DNA from: Xylona heveae TC161
Taxonomy: Eukaryota > Ascomycota > Xylonomycetes > Xylonales > Xylonaceae
Direction: 5' to 3'
DNA length: 64,000 bases
NCBI RefSeq assembly: GCF_001619985.1
Contig: NW_017264205.1
Span: forward strand, 669,608-733,607
The notes under the pieces: model-generated
Databases searched by the model: none
The model's input: the letters and a program-made list of their open reading frames with translations, nothing else
Told to the model about the DNA's origin: nothing
Program-made: the position numbers and the translations under genes
In this document: positions 10,526 through 22,400 of the stretch, in pieces
Position numbering within the stretch: the stretch's first letter is position 1
Layout of the letters: each line of letters begins with the position of its first letter

Positions 10526-12291
10526 TTATGCCTTCCCAGGCATCTTCTTCTGGAGGTTCGTTGAGGCCCGGAATTCCTCAGCAGCTTGCAAGATCTGCTT
10601 GCCCATCCACATCAGCAACTTGGCTTTGCGATTCTCCATTTGAGGGATAAGGAATAAGAGTTATAGCTGTGACCGGGAATGGAAAGTGGCTTGGATGAAA
10701 AATTTAACTTACCTCTTTAAAAGTCCCGACTGCCTTTTCAATTCGCTTTGAGATCCAGGCCTTCCGAGTTCTCCACGATTCAGCCTTGGCGCCCTTGGCA
10801 ATATTCTTGATATGGGTTCCAAGAGTTTCATAACTTTCCGCTTGAGTGGAAAATAGCATACTCAATTCTCCCATGGCCTCGATGGCCGAGCTCATCTTGG
10901 GGATCAATTCATTAAATTGGAAAGTCAGCAATTTGACATGCTTCAGCAACTTCACAATGTCTGCTCGTTTGGACTGAGACTCGTTCTTTTTAGACTCTTG
11001 GGCCTCATATGCTGCTCGGGCTTTGATGGCTTCGTCCGTCTCGATACCCATGGCAATCCATCCCAATGGCCCGAACCACGCCGTGGTCGCTGCAATCGCA
11101 GTAGCCCTCACCTACAGGGGCATGGAAAAGTCAACAAACAGTCTCGAAAGCGACGGGGCGCAATGGCGATTGGTCAATCGCAGTACTGCCTTCTGATGAA
11201 GTCCGTTACTTACCCACTTATCCCATTCTTTCTTGGATTTAGTGACGGCATCATTGTAGTCGTTCAGCGCTTTAGTCGCCTCGGCATCCAGAAATGTCGC
11301 GTACGGTTGTTGCTTATTTCCATTGGCGTCTTTTTTTTCCGTTCCCGTTGAGCGGGTCGTAACGGGCCCAGTCTCGTACTGCTTGTGAAGAAAGTCGACC
11401 ATGTCCTTGTCCAAGATGGTTTTGTTTTTAAACTGCCACGGCCATTAGCATTTTTACAACATCAGGTTAAGTCGGTCGGACTCAGAGCGAAGGGAAAGAT
11501 ACCGCAGTTAACTCGAGAATGATCTGGTCCGTTTCCTTCTTCTTCTTCTCCGCTTCTTCCTTGAGATTATCCAGGACGGCAAGCGCTGATTCCCTTGCTG
11601 CTTTATAATCTTCATCAATGTTTTCGGGCTTCTTGTACTTTTCATCCAACAGGACGTCAAGGTGCGCCTTCAAATTTATATCTTCCTCATCTTGGAGCGA
11701 GTCTATGGCCTCCTTGCAGTATGAGATGGCAGCATTGGACGCAACGACTAAAGCTATTGTTAACCCTCGAACTTGGGGAGTGAGAAGGACCGATTCATAA
11801 CCGCTTACCCAGCTTTCCTAACGTCTTATCGTTGAACCCATGGCACGAATCTGAAATGCCCACAATGGTGTCTCTCGTTTGCTGTTGGGAGTGTAAGCAA
11901 TCCGATTCTACAATGCTGGTAACGGTGTTCATAAGCATGATTCTTACATCATAAATCTCGGCATCAATGTTGATCAATTCGGAAAATGCTGATTTTGCCA
12001 TTTTGGCCTCAAAGGCAGCATTTGTTTTAGGCAATTCCATCCCAGACATAACATATGTATGGAGATCTGAGGCCAGTCAGACATAGACAACTTGGAACGG
12101 TGGTGCTTCATCCGAGCTTTACCATAGTAGCCGCCAGTTTGAAGGATGAATTTTTTCTTGGTTCCACCGTCGGGATTCGCGGCATCTTGGATGACACGCT
12201 CTGGTCCTGTTACGAAGGCCTTCTCGAAGGCTGCCTTGGAAGACTTCTCGTCCGGAGTGACAGCAGTCCAATCATCCGCAAGAACTGTCAT
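10526..12291 (-). CDS. Alpha-helical protein resembling ClyA/HBL/Xax-type pore-forming toxins
   Basis: Exons 12123-12291, 11809-12066, 11503-11753, 11214-11432, 10713-11111 and probably 10526-10633 give about 467 aa; the splice phases agree. The last acceptor is a weak GAG. With the nearer CAG the protein would stop almost at once. Almost all of the protein reads as long amphipathic helices rich in Lys, Glu and Ala. A hydrophobic hairpin-like stretch (residues 300-320, containing AIAATTAWFGPLGWIAMG) is followed by another long helical region. One hydrophobic hairpin inside a helical bundle is the layout of the ClyA superfamily (ClyA, HBL/Nhe, Xax/Mak). No signal peptide is visible. It lies head to head with a MACPF gene. 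Family assignment is inference from architecture; a structural or membrane-remodelling helical protein is the alternative. Confidence 0.6.
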
Positions 12292-13993
12292 GATGAATGT
12301 TTCTCGGGTACAGATAACGAAGGGAAAAAGGGGGCAATGGAGATGAATAGATGTAAGATTCAGTGGTACGCTTTGAAGAATTCTCTCCTTGGAATTATTG
12401 GGAACAACATTTTCGAACGGAGATTCCTCCTGATATTAATAGTGTTGGCGATTCCTTTGTTTGTGCTTTCATTCTCTGGGAAAGCAACGTTGTCTTGATT
12501 TTTGGTTCGTAAGCTTTTGCTGATCATTTGTTTTACTTGATAGATCTGGCGCCGAGGGCAGCACGAGTGGCAATCCATAGATTGCTTGAATCGCGGCCGT
12601 CAACACCCGATATCCGATACAATTCAGCTGGGACCGTCATGCAATGACCAACTAACGGGTGCGAACCTATCTCCCTTCATGAGCATGGCACTAATAACTG
12701 GCGCTAGTTTCACGGCCTCGATGCTACTAATTCCAACACCACCGTCATTTCAGCGTCTAGTTTCCAGCCACTATCAATGCTCTCACGCCGATTTTTCAGC
12801 TGGAATGAATCGTCTTGTACATGGACTTAAAGAATCTTCAAGGTTTATGCTGATCGCTTCCCCTGAACAATTGCATGTCTGGTGCCAGTGATGTTATGGC
12901 TGCCTGCTCGCTTTTCTCTAGCACATTCGAACGCGGAAAAGTGGGCTTACAAACCCATGAATGAGGCGCTCAAGATGCTGCGTTGTCTATTCCTTCCGAC
13001 TCTGAATTCGGATACGTGCATTAGTCGGGTTGTTTAAGCTGGCTTAGAGGAGGAGAGCTAGGGCAGTCCCGCTCTGCCGATCCAATGTCGGTGTGACGAT
13101 GTCAAACCGGCTTCCGGCAACTCGATTGAACCAAATTTACTTATGGTCCCACGGGGGCTTTGCTTAGCGTTGATTAAACCCCACCTGAGTGCCAAACCGG
13201 CTTTCCGGGAGTGGAGGCGGCTGCTCCACTTGTATTCGGGTAGATAATCCACCAAGTCTCGGCTAGATCTTGATCTCGATCAGTTCTTATTCTCTAGCCA
13301 GGCGGCCCAAGCCAAAGCCGCAATTCTGTCGATCGTCAGATCAAGTTTGATTTTGGTGCAAATTCGTACACGGCCCCGGCAGAAATTCTTATTGGATCAA
13401 AGGAGACACGGTTAATTCCTGAAGAATCTCGATCCAAATCAAGCCCGACAACTAGCTTCTCACTAAGATCTACGCATTTCAACCACGGAACGGAGCTGGA
13501 CCCTTAGTCTAGTCCGGAGCATGATAGGTCCGTATCTCGTTTTTGCTTCTTTCCACTCAAGCGACTCTTGCAAAAATTGCCGCCTCTGCGCCCCTAACCA
13601 GCTCAAATCAGGATCAAACCACAGCCATTTACGTCTCATGTCGAGTCTTTGCCTCCACTCTCAAGGGGCATCGCCCAATCAATGAGATCTTTCAGGACTT
13701 ACGTCGGTAGGATTCGTAAGTAGCAGATACAATGCATTGATCCCTTCCGTCAGTATAATCTCATAATCGAATCTGTTTTTGCTGATCATATCTGGAGCAT
13801 GACGTATGAACTTCTTCGCAAAATGGCAGAGCCATAGTGGAATTGCCATTTTCAAAGAGGCCTGCAATATTTAAGAGAGAGCCATTGCCCATTATGTGCA
13901 ACAGATATTTCTTCAACATAAATCTTTTTCGATAAATCAACTCTTGCATTGTTCTTAGCTTTTGTTAGGTGACAAAATACCGATTTGAAAACC
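12292..13993. promoter_or_regulatory. Divergent intergenic region between the two pore-former-like genes
   Basis: This 1.7-kb region lies between the start codons of the helical pore-former-like gene (-) and the MACPF gene (+). Only short ORFs occur and no conserved coding signal is seen. It must contain both promoters. Several CGG-containing stretches occur around 13050-13320, but no operator can be assigned. Confidence 0.4.
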
Positions 13994-16456
13994 ATGGCAC
14001 ACCCAAAATTCCATATTGCGCTGGACGGCCCAGCCGACAGCAATTTTTCCTCGTTTCCCAGTACCGATTTGGAGAATGGTGATCCTTCAAAGATTAAACT
14101 CCAAATGATTCGTGTCAAAAGTGGCGTGTATGTGTCCTCATCTGGAAGATGAGCAGTGCCAGTGATCGCTGATTCCAATTCAGGTCACCTAAACTTCACT
14201 TTTCTACGGATGGCAAAAACCGGATCTCTGATGATACGACCTTGGAATACTACATTTCATTGACAGAATCAGTAAGCATATCCACTATAGCGCTTGTAAT
14301 GGAAAAATATGACCGAGGTCATCTCTGATCATATATTATAGAATAGCTCGAAGTTCTCAAAACCTGCTACCCCCACCAATGGCACGGGAAATAGCGGTGC
14401 CGCTGGAAATGGTGCAACTGCTGGAACAAGCTCTGGAAGCAACACCGAGAATACGGGCAATGCTGGAAATTCTGGCAATGCCGCCCCTCCCACGACTACC
14501 GTACCCACCATCATTATACGGGTGATATCCAATGCGGAAAAGGATAAACCGTCTCTCGTTGCTCAACCGACGTTGCAAAAGGCCCTGAAAGACTTCTTGA
14601 ATGAACACGACGATAAGAATGGAGTGAAGCTAGGGAAGATGCTGTCAATTCCACCGGAGATGCGTCAGCTTGCGGGTCTGCAAGGAAATTGGGCTGCTAC
14701 TGCAGGGTAAGTCAAAGTCTAACATGCTCTTCTGCCATCTCTGCTTCCAATAAACCACCTACTAACAAACCTTTTGTTTTCACATACAGCAAAGCAGGCT
14801 TAAAAGAGCCAGGAGATTTGACTGAACAGGAGTGGGATAGAGTGTTGACTAACAATCGGGCTCTGCATGGGTATACATATAATGCTAAACTGGGTACTCT
14901 CGTGCGAGCTCCAAGACGAGGTATGGAAACCAATTTTCGCCGTACTACTATTCTTTCTTTTCCATTACTGATACAGCTCTCTCTCTCTCTCTAGCGTTTG
15001 AAATTCGCCCTGAAATACAGACAAGCGGCGATAAAAAAGTGAGTTCATCCTCCTTCTACGTCTTATTGTATAATAAAAGCTAAATTTATCAAGGCAATTC
15101 TTCCTGGAATTCCTCCATTTTACGTTCACGATGACGCGCAAGTAACGGTAACAGAAGTTCAGACAGCATTCCAGTCTACCATGGCGAACGAAGGTTTTTC
15201 TTCAACTGCAGTTGAAGCCAATTTGTAAGAACTCTATGCTCTAACCTTATTTCAAATACACTAATGTCTACTGTGTGTAGGGGTGCTGCACCGTTTGGCT
15301 CGGCTGCTTCTGCATCTGTCGCATGGGACACGGAGAATTCTTACGCAAAGCAGAAGGCACAGTCGCGCAGGGTTGATTCTCTGGACGTAGCGTACAAAGT
15401 AAGTTTACAGGACATTCCATATCACAGAAGCTTTCAAATGATAATCATGAATGGCTAACGTCATAACAGTTTCCACGAGTGGTTGTCGAACTGGACCCGG
15501 ACTGTTTGCAATTGACTGCGCAGTGTCGAAAAGACGCCATGAATGTATCAGATGAGGCCGGAAGAGATAAGTTTTACAAGAAATACGGTACGCGATTGAC
15601 ACACCCTTCTAGGCGTTGACATGGTAGAAGAAATCCATTGCTCACATAAGACTTTCCAGGTAATGTCTTCATCAGCACCTTTACTTTAGGTGGATATTTG
15701 CACAGTACCCGGCATCTCACCGAGGAAGAAAAGAGCAGCCTTGACCAGACCAAGGAGAAGACTCGTGTTGCTGCAGGGTTTAGTTTTTCTACGCCCAAGG
15801 CTAGCGGAGGCGCGAGCTTTTCCAAGGTGGATTCCAAGACCGACACAGAAGGCCAGAACTCCATGAATCAAGCGTTGCGCCTGACTTGGGAAGCTCGCGG
15901 TGGCGACACACTTTTGTGCTCCAAGTAAGTCAAGCATCAGAACGAACTCCTTACGTAAACAAAGCTGATCGTGGCCTCCAGCCCTCCTGCATGGGCCAAT
16001 ACGGTAAAGGATTTCAACTCGTGGCGACTCATGGAAGTGAGTTATCGAATAATGATCTTTTCTCGGACAATGCTGATGATAATATAGCAACGCCAAGCCG
16101 TTAGCATGCGCTTTCTGATCCGTGACGTCGATACAATCGCATACGAAAACCTCGTTAAACCTTCCAAACAGAACAATCAGGGGCGAGATCCATTCAAGGA
16201 TGAGAAATTCCTTGATGATATCCGTGACATGCTTCTGGAAGCACTGAGCAACCCAGAGACGAATGCATTGGCCAGAAGGATGCAAGACTTCTACGAGGGT
16301 GATAAGTTCAATCTCGAGGCCTACCACGCCTTCCTCAAAGAGATTGATGATGAAGAGCTTGCCATTAAAAAAGATATAAAGTGGACCGCCCTTGCCACGG
16401 AGCAACAACAAGGTGTTGGCTTGTGGATGGTGAAGTTGGGGATTATTAAAGTGTGA
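13994..16456 (+). CDS. MACPF/perforin-domain protein (eleven exons)
   Basis: Exons 13994-14127, 14184-14271, 14342-14706, 14790-14920, 14993-15036, 15094-15224, 15281-15398, 15470-15587, 15660-15924, 15982-16036 and 16088-16456 join in phase to 605 aa. The start has a strong context (ACCATGG). The MACPF signature is visible at residues 376-388 as YGNVFISTFTLGG, with the spacing Y-G-x-x-F-x6-G-G expected for the family, whose members assemble into membrane pores. The N-terminal 120 or so residues are separate: a small beta-rich-looking region, then a Gly/Asn/Thr-rich linker (about residues 76-125). There is no signal peptide, so export would be unconventional, or the protein acts inside the cell or after lysis. 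It is divergent from the helical pore-former-like gene. The acceptor of intron 4 follows a pure CT run. Confidence 0.85.
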
Positions 16457-17193
16457 ACACCTGAGGATTATAGGCAGTTCTATCAATATTTTGAAGTTTT
16501 TTCATGTAAATTAAAAGACAAAAACAATTCGGGTGTGAAGAAATGCTGCTTATGAACTCCGATAACTTAGAGAAATAAGTCAACAATGTTGCTAGGGAAA
16601 TGGATCGATTGATAAGATCTAAATTGATGCGATAAGTACTGCGTAAAGCTTCTGCAAGGGGGGGAATTCTCCGTACAGTGGCAATGCTTACGCCATACAT
16701 AGCAATCCAATACCACTTTGCCTACCTATCATCATCTGCTTTGTTATCGCCCAACCTCACTGAACCAGTGAAGTAGGACGGAGGAAAAGGGTAGGGTATT
16801 TTCTACCTGTCAGTTCTCCTCCACAGCGCCAACTTTTTTCCAACTCCAGTAAAAAATCCGAGCTCAACAGCCGCGTGAGCTCCACATGCACACGCTAGCG
16901 GACGGCAAGCTCTTGATTCCTTTCCCAACCGGGGAAAATGCCCCAACTACGTTACAATGGATCTTCAGCCTTTGTTAGCTCAGCGGGAGAAAACAATGGT
17001 GATCTCATTCGCTGTCATCATGTCGTTTCTGGAGTCGCTGTCATGCAGCCTTTGGGCTCTAGTTTTAAAATGAGTGACTGCGCTGCCTGAGTAATGACTT
17101 TTACCAAGGACGAGCTGCGCTCTGAGAGAAACCCGCGGTCCTCAATTATAATCTATTACAAAACTTGTTTTGTCTTTTACCAATTCGCACAAA
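16457..17193. other. Intergenic region upstream of the ADH6/7-type gene
   Basis: The 737 bp between the MACPF stop and the next start codon show no coding signal. The promoter of the alcohol dehydrogenase must lie here. Confidence 0.45.
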
Positions 17194-18540
17194 ATGGTGT
17201 ATCCAAACAAGTTTGAAGGTTTTATGATCGAGTCCCAGGACAAATGGAGCGACTTTTCCAAGAAGGAGGTATGTGTTCGATGCCGCTTACTCTGTGATTA
17301 AGCTACCAAGCGTTGAAGAGAAACATGTAAATACTAACTCGAGACGCCTTTAGTTCGACCCCAAACCATTTGAGGACTACGACATTGACATCCAAGTGGA
17401 AGCATGCGGTGTCTGTGGAAGTGATGTTCACACCATTACTGGCGGCTGGGGGCCTTGCAATTTGCCCCTATGCGTCGGACATGAAATTGTTGGAAAGGCG
17501 ATCAAGGTCGGCGACAAGGTATCGACGGTCAAGGTCGGCGACCGTGTCGGAGTGGGTGCGCAGATCTGGGCTTGCTTGAAGTGTAAGAACTGCAAGGCCG
17601 ATAACGAGAATTACTGCCCTCATCAAGTCGGTAAGCTGCGTCCCTCAACTGTCTTTTTGGAGACAGAAAGTTGCGACGACGAGATCCCATCAGCGCTGAT
17701 AATGGACCATTTCAGATACTTATAATGCGCCTTATCCTGATGGCACACTTTCGCAAGGAGGATACTCTAGCCACGTCCGCGCCCACGAATACTTTACGTT
17801 TCCCATCCCAGAAAACATTGCCAGCGAGGTAGCTGCACCGATGCTCTGCGCAGGTATTACCACTTATAGCCCGCTGGTTCGCGCAAAGATCGGTGCTGGC
17901 AAGAAGGTTGCCGTCGTAGGAATGTGAGTGTGATAATCCCTCCTTTGCCTGCTGTCCCTCACTTGCGCGCCTTTTACATCTCTTTCTTCTCCGAAGCCAT
18001 GTTAACACGTTGCACAGCGGCGGTCTTGGTCATTTTGGAGTCATGTGGGCTAATGCCCTCGGCGCTGAAACATATGCCATCTCGCACACGCCCAACAAAG
18101 AAGCAGACGCAAAGAAAATGGGCGCCAAGGAATTCATTTGCAGCAAGGACAAGGACTGGGCTAAACCCTGGGCATTCACATTCGACTTGATCCTCAACTG
18201 CTCAGACATGACTTCTGAGTTCAATCTGCCCGAGTATATGAGCACGCTCGCCGTCAATGGTACCTTCCACCACTGCGGCATGCCAGATAAGCCTCTGCCA
18301 CAGCTCAAAGTTCCGGACTTTGTTCCGGGCGGTTATGCAATGTCTGCGAACCACATCGGAAGCCGACCCGAGATTCTGTCCATGCTCAAGCTCGCTAGCG
18401 ATAAGGGAATCAAGACGTGGGTCGAAAAAATTGACATTAGTGAAAAGGGATGCAAGGAAGCTGTGGAGAGAGTGTATAAGAATGACGTCCACTACCGGTT
18501 CTCCTTGGTCGGCTTTGACAAGGCCTTTTCACGACAGTAA
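17194..18540 (+). CDS. NADP-dependent alcohol dehydrogenase, ADH6/ADH7 (cinnamyl alcohol dehydrogenase) type
   Basis: Exons 17194-17268, 17354-17630, 17716-17923 and 18018-18540 give 360 aa, the same length as yeast Adh6. These cytosolic zinc enzymes reduce a wide range of aromatic and aliphatic aldehydes with NADPH and often serve in detoxification. Visible residues: catalytic zinc ligands in CGVCGSD (Cys46) and GHE (His68), the structural-zinc loop around CLKCKNCKADNENYC, a Rossmann motif VVGIGGLGHFG, and the C-terminal RFSLVG close to the end. All splice junctions are in phase and each restores conserved sequence. It runs in the same direction as the MACPF gene 740 bp upstream; a functional link is not shown. 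Confidence 0.9.
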
Positions 18541-18800
18541 TTGTCTTGTGCTGTTGTCGAGCATTAACCGATTATGATTGACCGTTTACAAAAATAGGCG
18601 GAGTGGGCGTAAACAAAAGGTGTTTGAAGAATCAGTGGTAGAGGGTTTTGGAAGTATAGATACCAAGAAAAGGCGTTGACGAGAGGCTGAGGGGTTTAGT
18701 ATGTATCTAGAAGCGATCTGGAGCTGTTATATGATGAACGAGAAATATACACGTTAGTACCGCGCGAAATGATTCATAGATGAGTGAGTAAACCAAAAAA

Positions 18801-18820
18801 TAATAATAATAATAATATAA
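18801..18820. repeat. TAA/AAT microsatellite
   Basis: About six tandem trinucleotide units follow an A run. They lie 125 bp downstream (minus strand) of the tRNA-like relic and may be its tail. Confidence 0.7.
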
Positions 18821-18944
18821 GTACAAATGCTATAAAAGTTCTGACCAGAATTAACGGTCGATACTCATTAAAACCATGGAGTTAATAGTATTTAAAACCC
18901 CGAATTTAACGGTGTTTAACCATACTTGGGATATTTTCCAAAAA

Positions 18945-19020
18945 TAATAGTCATCGTTTTGACCCTACTTTCGATTATGAGCTTCATGAGCCCGAGCTCT
19001 TACTACTGAGCTAAGGGAGC
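18945..19020 (-). repeat. Degenerate tRNA-like / SINE-head-like relic
   Basis: Read on the minus strand, the segment begins with GCTCCCTTAGCTCAGTAGT, an almost perfect RNA polymerase III A-box (11 of 12 to TRGCNNAGYNGG) in a tRNA-like acceptor/D-arm context. About 40 nt later comes GGGTCAAAACG, which matches the B-box GGTTCGANNCC at 8 of 11 positions; two of the three mismatches are G-to-A or C-to-G/T-type changes. The anticodon arm and 3' acceptor strand do not fold, so this is not a working tRNA. A TAA/ATT microsatellite about 125 bp further along the same strand could be a SINE-like tail. Confidence 0.35.
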
Positions 19021-19480
19021 TTTTGTTCAAAAGATATATAGATTTACGGCATATAGCTTCAAAAAAGTAGAAGTAATGTGCAAGCCCGGAAGGTGAACTT
19101 GAAGTTTTTCTACTATTGCTAAGTTGAAAACCCAATTACTTTTAACCATAAATTAGATTGAACTAAAAACCAATAACTAATTTTCATTGGTTATAACTGA
19201 AATTTTTGAAGCAGGTAGTGTAAAGCAGATTAAATAGTTTATATTCTGAGCAACTGTGGCTGATTGTAATTAACCGAAAAGTCAGCAAAATTTGGGCAAA
19301 AATATTTCGCGTATTTGCACTTGAGTATTCAGCAGCTCTATAGGTAAAGCGACTCTTCTAATTTCTTTGCTTGTTCCCTTTTTTGTAAAGGCTATATACA
19401 TACATAGTCTAGTATTCTACAAACTCTTTGTGTCGGCATTCCTTTGAACAACTACGATTAAAACATCATTCAGAAAACAT

Positions 19481-22400
19481 CTATCCACCTGTCAAACAAC
19501 CGGCCTCTATTTTAGAAGTCTTGGTCACCGGTGTACTGACTTCAATACCCAGCTTGGCGATGTCCTCGGCCTTCATAGCCCGCCGGGCAGCAGCCGCTTC
19601 AGTGAGGGACTTGACTCCAGTGATGATGCCGAAAATATCAAAGAGTATACTCGATGGGTCCTCAACCAAGCTGTAGATACTCACGGCCACATCGCCCGAG
19701 TTACTAAGAAGCGACAGAATCGATGCAATTGCAGTCAGATCAGCGGCTTCAAAAGCTTCGCCAATGGCTGGAAGCACAAAAAGAAAGCTCGTAAGGAATA
19801 AAAGCGCCATTTCTTTCCTTTTCTCTTCCGTGATGTGTTTTGCTTCTTCGACCACAGCAGACATGGACGTGACAGACTGTGCTGTCATATAGACCGGTAT
19901 GGCTGCGGCATCGACATAGTCGGCTGTGTTGCTGATAAAGGGAAAGTCCTGCTCGTCAAGAGCCACATCATTTAACATATTTGAAAAGACGGTCAGATTG
20001 TTAATGGAGTTTCCAATCAGATCCTTCGGATTGGGAACGTAGGCCATTGGAAAGCCATCCCATAACACTTCTCCACTCGAGTCATGATAAGCAGTGTCCC
20101 AGCTTCCAAATACTACCGTCGAGTTGTCAATTTTATATTTGGATGCAAGATAAGCGAAAAATCCCTGAGTATCCTTGCAGTGGTAGTGTGCCTTTGGTGG
20201 TGCATATCGAGGAGGGCGTGGTCCACCTTCTTTCTGCCAATTCCATATGGTGCCAGGACAATACGAAGGTACAATCGAACCATCTTTCTTTGTTTCTGTA
20301 CAGTCAAAGTACTGTACACAGTTGCTTTCCATGCATTCGTTCAGATCTGGCTGGACTTGAGATTTAATGTAGTCGGAATAGACCTTGAATTTCTTGTCGT
20401 AATTTTTGGAAAGAAGCTGGTTATATTCGGTCAGAGACTGCGTAAGGTTTTGTGCCTGGACTTGAAGGATATACATGTTTCGACAGTACATTGGAATGCT
20501 ATCTCCTGCAGCGAAGACAGCATCGATACTATCAAATTCCTGGTTGCAATCTGGAAAGTCGTCGCCTGGAGAGAAACATCCATCGTCAGAAGCACATGCA
20601 CCAGATGGACAATAACCGTAGGCACATGTAAAGCTACAAAGATTGAGGTAGGTATCATAGTCTAACCCAGCAGCCGGACAGCCAATAACATCAAGAGCAT
20701 CTGGGAGCGCAGGTGCAGTGCCGTTGGCGGTACATGTACACTGGTCCTCGGGGCAGAATCCATAGCTGCATGCAAAGCTGCACAGACCAGCCAAATTGCC
20801 CTCTCCGTACCCTGCAATGCAGCTATTTGTTGAATTGCCCCCAGATGTTGAATTGCCTCCAGAGCATGAATCTCCTGAACTACATGCACCGGCCGGACAA
20901 TAACCCCGAGAGCAAGTAAAAGCACAAAGATCGTTGTAAGAATCGAAATCCATGCCCGGGGCAGGGCAGCTAGAAATGCTTGAAGCGGATGGAGGAATAG
21001 GCTTTGGGCCAATCTTTGTACAGGTGCACGACTCCGCAGGACAGTACCCATAGCTGCAGGAGTAGGCGCAAAGCCCCTCTAGATTTCCATCACCTGTACC
21101 TGCAACACAGGCTGGAACTGGCGGGTCTTGAGTAGGAGCAACCTGGCAAACATAACCAGCCGGTTTGATGGTACAAGCATCAGGACAGTAGCAATAATTG
21201 CAACTGAAGTCACATAGGCCTAGATAACTACCATCGAGACCTTCAGCAGGACAACCATGATCGCCAGTCGCCTCCGGTTTGTCGCGTGCAGTGCCCAAGG
21301 CACTGCATGTGCACGCTCCAATCGGGCAGTATCCATAACTGCAGGCAAAACTACACAGCCCAGCGTAGTTGTTGATTCCAAAACCAGCTATACACTCCAT
21401 GTCAGAAAGTGAGTGCGACGGCTCGACTGGAGCAATAGTATTGCCTGCCGTGGCACTGGCAACAAAGGCATTCCAGTTCTCGATCCCATCAACACATTGT
21501 GTAGAAATAGGAGCAGCATTGATTTGAGCAATTATGGCACCGTTTCGAGAAATGGTGACATATACAGCGCCAAGGTTTCCATTGAACGGTACACTTCCAT
21601 GATAAATACCAACTCCATCGCTTGGAACATTTCTCCAAGTTCCAATTTGCTCTACCCCGCCAATTGAAACAGTTACTGTAGCATCCGAGGCCAAAAGTGC
21701 AGAATAAAAGACTTTGTCTTGAACGATGTCTGATGGGGGATATTCATTTTGGAGCTGGCTAATGGTGTTTCCCGTAGTACCACCAGTACCACATGCAGTA
21801 GCTGGTTGTTGACGGAACCAGGCAACTGCCCCTTCCTGGGTAATTGAAGAGATATTGTTTTTGTAGGTATCAATCAGGTATGGCAGGAACAGGCGCCAGC
21901 CATCATGTGTCAAGCCTGTAGCATAGTTGTATGGTGATTTGCCGGTGTCAAAAGCAGTAAACTCGGATATATGTATCGGTCCAATGTAGTGCGATTCCCC
22001 GTAATCATTCCAAGAAATGATCTCGACAAAATCTGGCTGGACCCAGAGGACTTGCTGCCAGCGGTCATACCATAAATCGTCTCCTCGCCACAGCCAATTC
22101 TTGTGGTAGCCAGGCATGTTGGTAAAGAACCACGGGGAAACTGGCATCATGTACTTTTTGTCACCAAGAAAGTACAGATACGAAGCATCAATCAGTGTAT
22201 TCATGTCGTTGGGACCCTCGGGCCATGCACCCCAGCTAAACAGTCCATCAACAGGACCTGCTTGCATGGCAGCCTTGGCCCCCAGCGAAGACCAGGAGGG
22301 TACAAAGTAACAGTTGGTTTGTGTCCTGATGTCGATCCAGTCTTGGGCGCGGTCCGGGCCTTCAAAGGTTGATACAAATGGCTGTGGGCCGACTTTGTAG

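Larger units (their letters stand above)
18541..19480. other. AT-rich intergenic region with decayed repeat material
   Basis: This 940-bp stretch between the ADH stop and the 3' end of the GH71 gene is strongly AT-rich from about 18780 on. It has a TAA microsatellite at 18801-18820 and a tRNA-like segment, described separately. No coding sequence was recognised. The base composition is unlike the flanking genes and suggests decayed repetitive DNA. Confidence 0.5.

Noticed and set aside
15686-16486. 266-codon minus-strand ORF
   Set aside because: Antisense to the last exons of the MACPF gene, whose sense frame carries the family signature and consistent splice sites.
18945-19020. Functional tRNA gene
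   Set aside because: The A-box is good, but the anticodon arm, T-arm and 3' acceptor strand do not pair.
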